From positions 1 to 41,143 of the forward strand of contig JAMXLO010000007.1 of assembly GCA_024280945.1 (NCBI GenBank): a DNA stretch of 41,143 nucleotides. Reading direction: 5' to 3'. This document shows positions 35,063-41,143 of this stretch, piece after piece. The stretch is from Acetobacteraceae bacterium (lineage in GTDB: Bacteria > Pseudomonadota > Alphaproteobacteria > Acetobacterales > Acetobacteraceae). Each line of letters starts with the position of its first letter. The first letter of the stretch is position 1. Under the pieces are notes generated by a model that saw nothing but the letters and a program-made list of their open reading frames with translations, did no database searches and was not told where the DNA came from. The position numbers were made by a program, and so were the translations under genes.

Positions 35063-36006
35063 GCTCAGCAGACACAGCCCCCAAACTCCCCCTCCCCTTG
35101 CGGGAGGGGGTTGGGGGGAGGGGGCCGGTCCGCGAAGAAACCCCATTCCGACGCTTCGTTTCCGAATTCGCCGCCTCCCACATCGCTGTCGCCGGGCTCA
35201 TCATTTTCGTACTGATCGGCGTCGCCGCGATCTTCGCCTCGCTGATCGCGCCGCAAAACCCCTACGATCTCGCGCAACTCGACATAATGGACGGACGCCT
35301 TCCGCCAGGGTCGGCATCCAGCACCGGCTACACCTATCTGCTCGGCACCGACGACCAGGGCCGCGATATGTTGTCAGGCATCCTGTACGGGCTGCGCATT
35401 TCTCTGGGCGTCGGTGTCGGGTCGGCGTTGATCGCCTGCGTCGTCGGCACGTCGCTCGGTCTGTTCGCCGCCTATATCGGCGGCCGCACCGACGCGGCGA
35501 TCATGCGCCTGGTGGATCTGCAGCTGTCCTTCCCCTCGATCCTCGTCGCGCTGATGATCCTCGCAGTATTGGGCAAAGGCGTGATGAACGTCGTGCTCGC
35601 GCTGGTCATCGTTGAATGGGCTTACTATACGCGCACGGTCCGCGCGTCGGCCCTGGTGGAACGCCGGCGCGAATACATCGAAGCCGCCGAATGCCTGGCC
35701 TTGCCGCGACGCCGGATCATCTTCCGTCACCTGCTGCCCAATTGTCTGCCACCGCTCATCGTTATCGCGACGCAGCAGGTGGCGCGCGCGATCGCGCTCG
35801 AGGCCACACTGTCGTTTCTTGGTCTTGGCGTGCCGATCACTGAGCCGTCACTGGGTCTGCTGATCGCCAACGGCTACCAGTATATGCTGTCCGGAAAATA
35901 CTGGATCAGCTTCTATCCCGGCATCGCCCTGCTGGTCACCATCGTCTCGATCAACCTGGTCGGTGATCAGTTGCGCGACGTGCTCAATCCGCGATTGAAG
36001 CGGTGA
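35059..36006 (+). CDS. Dpp/Opp-type ABC transporter permease (DppC family) with repeat-derived N-terminus
   Basis: A 315-aa partner permease. Core motifs are LLGTDDQGRDMLSGILYGLRISL, the EAA loop REYIEAAECLALPRRRIIFRHLLPN and SFLGLGVPITEPSLGLLI. Residues about 9-22 (LPLPLREGVGGRGP) are the translation of a dispersed GC-rich palindrome (35091-35126) in the cytoplasmic tail ahead of the first transmembrane helix. ATG 35059 overlaps the previous stop (ATGA) and is chosen over an upstream open frame. The stop overlaps the GTG of the next gene. Confidence 0.92.
   Translation: MSSADTAPKLPLPLREGVGGRGPVREETPFRRFVSEFAASHIAVAGLIIFVLIGVAAIFASLIAPQNPYDLAQLDIMDGRLPPGSASSTGYTYLLGTDDQGRDMLSGILYGLRISLGVGVGSALIACVVGTSLGLFAAYIGGRTDAAIMRLVDLQLSFPSILVALMILAVLGKGVMNVVLALVIVEWAYYTRTVRASALVERRREYIEAAECLALPRRRIIFRHLLPNCLPPLIVIATQQVARAIALEATLSFLGLGVPITEPSLGLLIANGYQYMLSGKYWISFYPGIALLVTIVSINLVGDQLRDVLNPRLKR
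35091..35126. repeat. Dispersed GC-rich palindromic repeat, short copy C, inside a CDS
   Basis: A 36-bp version of copies A and B: the outer arms CCTCCCCTTGCGGGAGG and GGGGGAGGGGGCC are kept and the inner CCCCGGA..TCCGGGG palindrome is missing. It is in frame in the DppC-family permease gene. Confidence 0.85.
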
Positions 36007-36977
36007 CGGCGACCCTCGAGGTTCGCAACCTGCGCACACACTTCTTCACGCGCGCCGGCGTGGTGAAGGCGGTGGACGACGTGTCCTTCTCGATCGCCGG
36101 CGGCCAGGTGCTGGGACTGGTGGGCGAGTCCGGCTCCGGCAAGTCGGTCACCGGGTTCTCCGTCATGGGCCTGGTCGATCCGCCCGGACACGTTGTCGAA
36201 GGTGCGATCCTCTACCAGGGCCGCGACATCACGCGGCTCTCCGAGCGCGATATGCGCGCGTTGCGCGGCAATCGCATCGCGATGATCTTCCAGGACCCGA
36301 TGATGACGCTGAACCCGGTCCTGCGCATCGATACGCAGATGATCGAGGCGGTGCAGGCGCATGCCAAGGTGTCACGCGCTCAGGCGCGGTCGCGTGCACG
36401 CGACGCGCTTGGGCAGGTGGGCATTCCAAGTCCTGACGAACGCCTCGCCGCCTACCCGCACCAGTTCTCCGGCGGCATGCGCCAACGCGTGGCGATCGCC
36501 ATTGCCCTGTTGCACCATCCCGACCTGTTGATCGCAGACGAACCAACCACGGCGCTGGATGTCACGATCCAGGCACAGATTCTGTCCGAGGTGCAGAAGC
36601 TGGCAGTAACCTACGGCACCGCGCTGATCTGGATCACGCATGACCTGTCGGTGATCGCCGGTCTCGCCGACGAGATCGCGGTCATGTACGCCGGCCGCAT
36701 CGTTGAGACCGGCTCTGCGGCGCGGGTGCTCGATACGCCACTGCATCCGTATACACAAGGCCTGATTGGCAGCGTGCCGAGCCGAAATCGGCGAGGGGAG
36801 AAACTGCGGCAGATACCCGGCATGACGCCCAGCCTGCTGAGGCTGCCGCCCGGCTGCGCGTTCCGCACCAGGTGTCCGCACGCGGATGCGGCGTGCGAGC
36901 AGGAGCCGGAGCCGTCGCAGCCGGTGCCAGGCCAGACGACGCGTTGCTTCCACCCGCTGATCGCGGTGTCGGCGTGA
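36003..36977 (+). CDS. Dpp/Opp-type ABC transporter ATPase (DppD family)
   Basis: A 324-aa ABC ATPase. Walker [11 protein letters not shown]-loop [10 protein letters not shown], signature [12 protein letters not shown], Walker [13 protein letters not shown] and H-loop WITHDLSV are present. The C-terminal oligopeptide-transporter extension has [18 protein letters not shown], resembling the cysteine region that binds an iron-sulfur cluster in DppD homologues. GTG 36003 overlaps the permease stop (GTGA). The stop overlaps the GTG of the next ATPase. Confidence 0.93.
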   Translation: MTATLEVRNLRTHFFTRAGVVKAVDDVSFSIAGGQVLGLVGESGSGKSVTGFSVMGLVDPPGHVVEGAILYQGRDITRLSERDMRALRGNRIAMIFQDPMMTLNPVLRIDTQMIEAVQAHAKVSRAQARSRARDALGQVGIPSPDERLAAYPHQFSGGMRQRVAIAIALLHHPDLLIADEPTTALDVTIQAQILSEVQKLAVTYGTALIWITHDLSVIAGLADEIAVMYAGRIVETGSAARVLDTPLHPYTQGLIGSVPSRNRRGEKLRQIPGMTPSLLRLPPGCAFRTRCPHADAACEQEPEPSQPVPGQTTRCFHPLIAVSA

Positions 36978-37984
36978 GCGCGCCGATCATCGAACTGCGC
37001 GGCATATCGAAGCGCTTCGGCCCGAGCTACGACGCAGCCGCACGTCTGGGCCGCTCGATCGCGCGTCGGCTGGGTACCGAACAGAAGAACGAGATTGTGC
37101 AGGCGGTCGATCGCGTCGATCTCAGCGTCGCCAGCGGCGAGGTCGTCGGCTTGGTCGGCGAGTCCGGCTGCGGCAAATCGACGATCGGTCGCATGGTCGC
37201 CGGCATCATGCCGCCATCCGAGGGGTCGGTTCTATACAAAGGGCAGGACATCGCCACGCTGCCACCGGATCGTGCTCGTGATGCCAAGCTCAAAGTGCAG
37301 ATGATCTTCCAGGATCCATACGCGTCACTGAATCCGCGGCTGCGCGTGGAGGACATCGTGGGCGAGGCGCCGCTGGTGCACGGGCTGGTGAAGCGGGCAG
37401 ATTTTGCCACGTATCTGGACGCACAGCTTCGCCGCGCCGGTCTCGATCCTGCCTACCGGCGACGCTATCCGCATCAGTTCTCCGGCGGCCAGCGCCAGCG
37501 CATCGGCATCGCCCGCGCGCTTGCGGTGCAGCCGGAGTTCCTGGTGTGCGATGAAGCGGTTGCCGCCCTGGATGTGTCGATCCAGGCCCAGATCCTCAAC
37601 CTGTTCATGGACCTGCGTCGTGAACTCGATCTGACCTATCTGTTCATCAGCCACGATCTTGGCGTGGTCGAACATCTTTCGGACCGCGTGCTGATCATGT
37701 ATCTCGGCCGCATCGTGGAAAGTGCCGCGACCGAGGAGGTGTTCAGCCGGCCGAACCACCCATACACGCAGGCCCTGTTGGCTGAAGTGCCGCGGATAGA
37801 GGCACGCAAGCGGCGCTTCACCGCGATCACCGGCGAAATCCCGAGCCCGCTCGCGCCGCCGTCCGGCTGCCACTTTCACCCGCGCTGTCCGCACGCGATG
37901 CCGCGGTGTGTCCAGGAGGAACCGCAGTTGCGTGACATAGCGCCAGGTCATCGCAGCGCCTGCCACCTGAACGATCGGCTCTGA
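36974..37984 (+). CDS. Dpp/Opp-type ABC transporter ATPase (DppF family)
   Basis: A 336-aa ABC ATPase, second nucleotide-binding subunit. Walker A GESGCGKST, Q-loop FQDPYASLNP, signature FSGGQRQRIGIA and C-terminal CHFHPRCPHAMPRCVQEEP are clear. Walker B reads FLVCDEAVAALD, with Ala in place of the usual Pro after DE. An extra N-terminal segment (SYDAAARLGRSIARRLGTEQ) separates the first strand from the core. GTG 36974 overlaps the previous stop (GTGA) and is chosen over an upstream open frame. TarD follows after 12 bp. Confidence 0.92.
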   Translation: MSAPIIELRGISKRFGPSYDAAARLGRSIARRLGTEQKNEIVQAVDRVDLSVASGEVVGLVGESGCGKSTIGRMVAGIMPPSEGSVLYKGQDIATLPPDRARDAKLKVQMIFQDPYASLNPRLRVEDIVGEAPLVHGLVKRADFATYLDAQLRRAGLDPAYRRRYPHQFSGGQRQRIGIARALAVQPEFLVCDEAVAALDVSIQAQILNLFMDLRRELDLTYLFISHDLGVVEHLSDRVLIMYLGRIVESAATEEVFSRPNHPYTQALLAEVPRIEARKRRFTAITGEIPSPLAPPSGCHFHPRCPHAMPRCVQEEPQLRDIAPGHRSACHLNDRL

Positions 37985-37990
37985 AGGAGG
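37984..37990 (+). promoter_or_regulatory. Strong ribosome-binding site of the tartrate dehydratase gene
   Basis: AAGGAGG, a full anti-Shine-Dalgarno match, lies six bases before ATG 37997 and overlaps the stop of the upstream ATPase. It fixes the start and predicts strong translation relative to the coupled transporter genes. Confidence 0.8.
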
Positions 37991-37996
37991 TCCGTC

Positions 37997-39166
37997 ATGC
38001 CAGTCCGCATCACCGATATCCGCGAGGTCACCAAGCCGATCAGTTCGCCGATCCGCAACGCCTATATCGATTTCTCCAGGATGACGTCGAGCCTGGTCGC
38101 GGTGGTGACCAACGTCGAACGCAACGGGCGACGCGTCATCGGCTATGGCTTCAATTCCAATGGCCGTTATGGCCAGGGCGGTCTGATCCGTGAGCGGTTT
38201 GCGCCGCGTCTGCTGGAAGCGGATCCTCGCACGTTGCTTGATGCAACGGAGGACAACCTCGATCCGGATCGCATCTGGACCTGCATGATGACCAACGAGA
38301 AACCGGGCGGGCATGGCGATCGCTCGGTTGCCGTCGGCACGATCGATATGGCGGTGTGGGACGCGGTGGCGAAAATCGCTGGCAAGCCGCTGTTCCGCCT
38401 GCTGGCCGAGCGCCACGGGATCGAGGCTGATCCGCGCGTGTTCGTCTATGCCGCGGGCGGTTACTACTATCCGGGCAAGGACGATACTGCGCTGTGCGCC
38501 GAGATGCGCAGCTATCTGGATCGCGGCTACACCGTGGTGAAGATGAAGATCGGGGGCGAGACGATCGGCGAGGATCGCCGGCGCATCGAGGCTGTGCTCA
38601 AAGAGATCGGCCGAAATGCGCAGTTGGCGGTGGATGCCAACGGCCGCTTCGACCTTGCGACCGCGATCGACTACGCAAAGATGCTGCGCGCGTATCCGCT
38701 GTTCTGGTACGAGGAAGCGGGCGATCCGCTGGACTATCAGCTGCAGGCGGCACTGGCGGAATTCTATCCGGCGCCGATGGCAACCGGGGAGAACCTGTTC
38801 AGCCATCACGATGCCCGCAATCTGATCCGCTACGGCGGGATGCGGCCCGACCGCGACTGGCTGCAGTTCGACTGCGCGCTGTCCTATGGCCTCTGCGAGT
38901 ATCAGCGGACTCTGGCGGTGCTGAAGGATGCGGGCTGGTCCTGGCGGCGTTGCATACCGCATGGCGGCCACCAGATGTCGCTGGCGATCGCCGCCGGTCT
39001 CGGTCTCGGCGGCAATGAAAGCTATCCGGACGTGTTCCAGCCCTATGGCGGATTTCCCGATGGCACGCGCGTCGAAAACAGCACTGTCACGCTGCCCGAG
39101 TTGCCCGGCATCGGTTTCGAGGGCAAAAGCGATCTTTGTACGATCATGCGTGAGCTGGCGGCGTAG
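37997..39166 (+). CDS. tarD: D(-)-tartrate dehydratase (enolase superfamily)
   Basis: A 389-aa enolase-superfamily enzyme closely resembling, from memory, TarD of Bradyrhizobium japonicum, also 389 aa, which dehydrates D-tartrate to oxaloacetate. K182 and K184 (VVKMKIGG), metal ligands D213 (AVDANGR), E239 (WYEEAGD) and E265 (ATGENLF), and H322 (IPHGGHQ) all fall at the expected positions. The opening KPISSPIRNAYIDFS and YGFNSNGRYGQGGLIRERF are diagnostic. It is the last gene of the ABC-transporter operon, suggesting the importer may bring in tartrate or a tartrate-containing compound, but that is inference. Cytoplasmic. Confidence 0.93.
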   Translation: MPVRITDIREVTKPISSPIRNAYIDFSRMTSSLVAVVTNVERNGRRVIGYGFNSNGRYGQGGLIRERFAPRLLEADPRTLLDATEDNLDPDRIWTCMMTNEKPGGHGDRSVAVGTIDMAVWDAVAKIAGKPLFRLLAERHGIEADPRVFVYAAGGYYYPGKDDTALCAEMRSYLDRGYTVVKMKIGGETIGEDRRRIEAVLKEIGRNAQLAVDANGRFDLATAIDYAKMLRAYPLFWYEEAGDPLDYQLQAALAEFYPAPMATGENLFSHHDARNLIRYGGMRPDRDWLQFDCALSYGLCEYQRTLAVLKDAGWSWRRCIPHGGHQMSLAIAAGLGLGGNESYPDVFQPYGGFPDGTRVENSTVTLPELPGIGFEGKSDLCTIMRELAA

Positions 39167-39298
39167 TCGGTGGCCTTGCCTTGCCGCACCCTCTCCACAG
39201 CCCAACGTTCCAACTGTCGTCGCTTTGGCCACAAGTTCTAGCCGATTGGATCGTGATTGAATGATGCAGCGTATAACCGTCCTTCATTGGAGTGTTCG

Positions 39299-39607
39299 AT
39301 GACGCCCGACCTTGAGCGCGAGCTCCGCCGTCGGATCGAGCGATTGGAAACTGAAGTCCATCTATTGGGTTCGATCGCCGGTATCATGCTGTCCATCATC
39401 GGGCAGCTTGGCTATCGCCACGTCGAGGAGGCGATCCTGCGCGGACTGAGCGATGCGGCTGCTTCAGTGCCAGCGGGCAACGAAGCCGATTGGGACGAAT
39501 TTGTCGCTTACATCCGCAAGCAGGGCATGGCGGTGACCGTACAACGGGCTGTTGCCAGAACAGATCCGGCGCGCCCCACCGATGGGGTGACGAGACCTAA
39601 CCGGTGA
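39299..39607 (+). CDS. Hypothetical 102-aa coiled-coil protein
   Basis: A small protein with a strongly helical N-terminus (DLERELRRRIERLETEVHLLGSIAGIMLSIIGQLGYRHVEEAIL), first coiled-coil, then amphipathic or hydrophobic. ATG 39299 has GGAG five bases upstream and is preferred to an in-frame ATG/GTG-region start at 39257. It is convergent with the next gene, overlapping its end by 11 bp. Function unknown. Confidence 0.65.
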   Translation: MTPDLERELRRRIERLETEVHLLGSIAGIMLSIIGQLGYRHVEEAILRGLSDAAASVPAGNEADWDEFVAYIRKQGMAVTVQRAVARTDPARPTDGVTRPNR

Positions 39608-39803
39608 CGGCCACAGGATCGGTTGCTGCCTTGGCCGGAAGCGTAACGACATAACGCTTCTCGAGCCAGAGCTCCACGGCAGCGTGCGGGCCGATCAATT
39701 CCTGTCCCCTGGCGGCCGCCTCGGTATCGGATTCGCATTCGATGTAGTCGGCTGCGTCGATGTGATCGTCCTGGCCGAGCCAGTAGATGCGGTACAGCGG
39801 CAT
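39597..39803 (-). CDS. Hypothetical 68-aa protein
   Basis: A small acidic protein, PLYRIYWLGQDDHIDAADYIECESDTEAAARGQELIG..., with mixed alpha/beta character and no signal. Its start pattern (short strand, then an Asp/Glu loop and a helix with EAAARG) is typical of a widespread group of small alphaproteobacterial proteins of unknown role. ATG 39803 has GGGGGAG upstream; the frame is open well beyond but through a tandem repeat. It overlaps the convergent gene's end by 11 bp. Confidence 0.7.
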   Translation of the reverse strand: MPLYRIYWLGQDDHIDAADYIECESDTEAAARGQELIGPHAAVELWLEKRYVVTLPAKAATDPVAVTG

Positions 39804-39884
39804 AATTGGCTCCCCCGCGACTTCATTGCTGATCGCGTCAGCCATTGGCTGGGTAGCGTCAGGTCGCCAGAAAGTGGAAGGCCT

Positions 39885-39993
39885 GGTCGGGGTGCGGCGG
39901 TACCGACCGATCGCGGTGCCCTCTCTGTCTGTACCGTTTGGGTCGGGGTGCGGCCGTACCGACCGATCGCGATGCCCTCTCTTGTACCGTTTG
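39885..39993. repeat. Two-copy 56/53-bp tandem repeat
   Basis: GGTCGGGGTGCGGC..GTACCGACCGATCGC.. TGTACCGTTTG occurs as unit 1 (39885-39940) and unit 2 (39941-39993), differing by two substitutions and a small indel. Each unit contains a CGGTACCG/GTACCGACCGATCG self-complementary core. It lies upstream of the 68-aa gene and downstream of the racemase gene. Confidence 0.85.
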
Positions 39994-40072
39994 GCGACAA
40001 GTTTCACTTTGCCATGAACACGGTGGTATGTCCACGAGATATTATTGTGACAAAATGTGTTACGGCCGTGCG

Positions 40073-40723
40073 TTAACGTAATGGCTGGGGCAGCGATCCC
40101 AGGGCAATTGCTGCCGCGGCCTGACATGGCTCGATCACCGGCACGCCGGCCGCATCTTCCACGGCGGCGCGGTGATGTGCCATGCCGGTGCAGCCCAGAA
40201 TGATGGCACCGGCGCCGGCTGCGGCGCAGCTCCGCCCGGCACTTATCAGGCTGGCCCGTGCCGCCTCTGGCTGCAGCAGCGCCTCCATCGTCACGTTCAA
40301 CGCCACTTCCGCCGCGAGGCGCGCTTCCAGGCCCATCGCCCGCAGTGCGGCAAGGTGGCGCGCCTTGGACGCATCGACGATGGCGATCACCCCGAACCGC
40401 TCGGCGCGTGCCGTTGCCGTCGCCACGGCGCACCGGAACACACCGAACACCGGTTGTTCTGTGGTCGCCCGCGCGGCTTCAATGCCAGGGTCGGAGGCGC
40501 AGGCGATAATATACGCAGCGGCCGGCTCGCGCTCGATCAGCCGGCACAAAGGGTCGACAACGCTGTGCCAGTCGCGCCAGTCGTAGATCGCCGAGGGCCC
40601 TTCACGCAGGGTGACCACCTCGAATTGCGGCGCGCCCGGCCAACGAAATGGTCGCAGCGCGGTGGCGATGCCATCGGAACAGGCAACCGACGAGTTGGGG
40701 TTGACCACCAGAATACGTGCCAT
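40073..40723 (-). CDS. Asp/Glu/hydantoin racemase family protein
   Basis: A 216-aa cofactor-independent racemase-family protein. The start ARILVVNPNSSVA is typical of the hydantoin/Asp-Glu racemase group. The two catalytic cysteines are visible in YIIACASDPG and IILGCTGMAHH, supporting two-base proton abstraction. The substrate could be a hydantoin, an amino acid, or a maleate-like acid for isomerase relatives. ATG 40723 gives the canonical N-terminus; the longer open frame upstream would overlap the divergent DUF983 promoter. Confidence 0.88.
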   Translation of the reverse strand: MARILVVNPNSSVACSDGIATALRPFRWPGAPQFEVVTLREGPSAIYDWRDWHSVVDPLCRLIEREPAAAYIIACASDPGIEAARATTEQPVFGVFRCAVATATARAERFGVIAIVDASKARHLAALRAMGLEARLAAEVALNVTMEALLQPEAARASLISAGRSCAAAGAGAIILGCTGMAHHRAAVEDAAGVPVIEPCQAAAAIALGSLPQPLR

Positions 40724-40799
40724 GCAGATACTGTCTGTCCCCTGGCCAAGATGATCAAGCGGACCGATATGGGCATCGAACCTGCAAGGACCCGAGCAA

Positions 40800-41143
40800 A
40801 TGGCGCCAATCCGCTGGCAACCCAACCGGACGGTGCCGACGCCGCCCTGGGCAGTACCGTCTCTGGCTGCCGCGATGGCTCGTGGCTGCAGCGGTCGCTG
40901 CCCGTCGTGCGGCCAAGGGCGGCTGTTCAACGGGTTTCTGCGCGTTGTGCCGGAGTGCGAGCATTGCCGTGCGCCTCTGGGTCTGGCCCGCGCCGACGAT
41001 GCGCCGCCCTATTTCACCATCCTGATCGTCGGACACATCGTGATCCCGGCGATGCTGGCGATGCAGAAGATGTCAGACCCCCCAATGTGGCTTCTGTCGG
41101 TCATCTTCCTGCCCCTGACGCTGGTCCTGTCGCTCGGGCTGCT
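40800..41143 (+). CDS. DUF983 family protein, truncated by the window end
   Basis: The first 114 residues of a DUF983 protein. A CxxCGxGRLF zinc-ribbon-like motif (CPSCGQGRLFNGFLRV), a second pair (CEHC), the signature DDAPPYFTILIVGHIVIPAML and a second hydrophobic segment (WLLSVIFLPLTLVLSLGLL) identify the family, small membrane proteins common in alphaproteobacteria. ATG 40800 is the first in-frame start. It is divergent from the racemase, with a 76-bp intergenic region. The C-terminus lies outside the window. Confidence 0.85.
   Translation, partial: MAPIRWQPNRTVPTPPWAVPSLAAAMARGCSGRCPSCGQGRLFNGFLRVVPECEHCRAPLGLARADDAPPYFTILIVGHIVIPAMLAMQKMSDPPMWLLSVIFLPLTLVLSLGL

Noticed and set aside
37325-39232. 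635-aa minus-strand ORF
   Set aside because: It lies antisense to the DppF-family ATPase and tarD, which have unmistakable motifs; a long antisense frame is expected in such high-GC DNA.
39695-40000. Minus-strand ORFs spanning the tandem repeat, including an extension of the 68-aa gene
   Set aside because: The frame runs through the non-coding repeat, and the 68-aa gene has its own ribosome-binding site at ATG 39803.

Overview
The window is high-GC DNA with densely packed genes on both strands and many GTG/TTG or ATGA/GTGA-coupled starts. Gene content and order (acnA divergent from ccmA-ccmB, a DUF983 gene, a TarD-type tartrate dehydratase, dispersed GC-rich palindromes that are translated in frame) point to an alphaproteobacterium, most likely Rhodospirillales/Acetobacteraceae. 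This is an inference; there is no rRNA or other taxonomic marker here. I see no tRNA, rRNA, CRISPR array, prophage or intact insertion sequence.

Layout. 0.2-2.9 kb: a minus-strand pair, an unrecognised 517-aa helical His-rich protein followed by an amidohydrolase. 3.5-8.0 kb: a class III cyclase/TolB-like/TPR protein, a vanadium-haloperoxidase-like PAP2 protein and, convergent to them, a subtilisin-family protease. 8.5-12.8 kb: a dienelactone hydrolase, then a DUF2946 protein and a complete iron-siderophore/corrinoid-type ABC importer (Tat-exported binding protein, FecCD permease, ATPase). 12.9-14.4 kb: a RuBisCO-like protein and a cupin, 5 bp apart on the minus strand, resembling the RLP/CupA pair of the methylthioadenosine-isoprenoid shunt. 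14.5-17.6 kb: four small lipoproteins and a beta-strand-rich repeat protein. 17.6-17.7 kb: a short TIR-bounded element. 17.8-25.2 kb: housekeeping genes (glgP, ccmB, ccmA, acnA, YqhA family). 25.2-27.5 kb: a luciferase-like monooxygenase, a secreted His-rich mini-protein and an exported alpha/beta hydrolase that seems to need an ATT start.

27.5-29.0 kb is a stretch of small unrecognised minus-strand ORFs with weak coding signals, one broken by a 13-bp tandem duplication. 29.0-31.8 kb: a protein carrying three palindromic repeats in frame, a GNAT-Nudix fusion and a MoaB/CinA-like protein. 31.9-34.0 kb: an aspartoacylase-like and an ArgE-like deacylase in one operon, divergent from a five-gene operon at 34.1-39.2 kb encoding two Dpp/Opp-type permeases, two Dpp/Opp-type ATPases and D-tartrate dehydratase. 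No substrate-binding protein for this importer is in the window. The end holds two small overlapping convergent genes, a 56-bp tandem repeat, an Asp/Glu/hydantoin racemase-family gene and a truncated DUF983 gene.

No single gene set is an obvious new defence or biosynthetic system. The most notable items are the RLP-cupin pair, the non-canonical start of the exported hydrolase, the in-frame palindromic repeats and the IS630-like miniature element.
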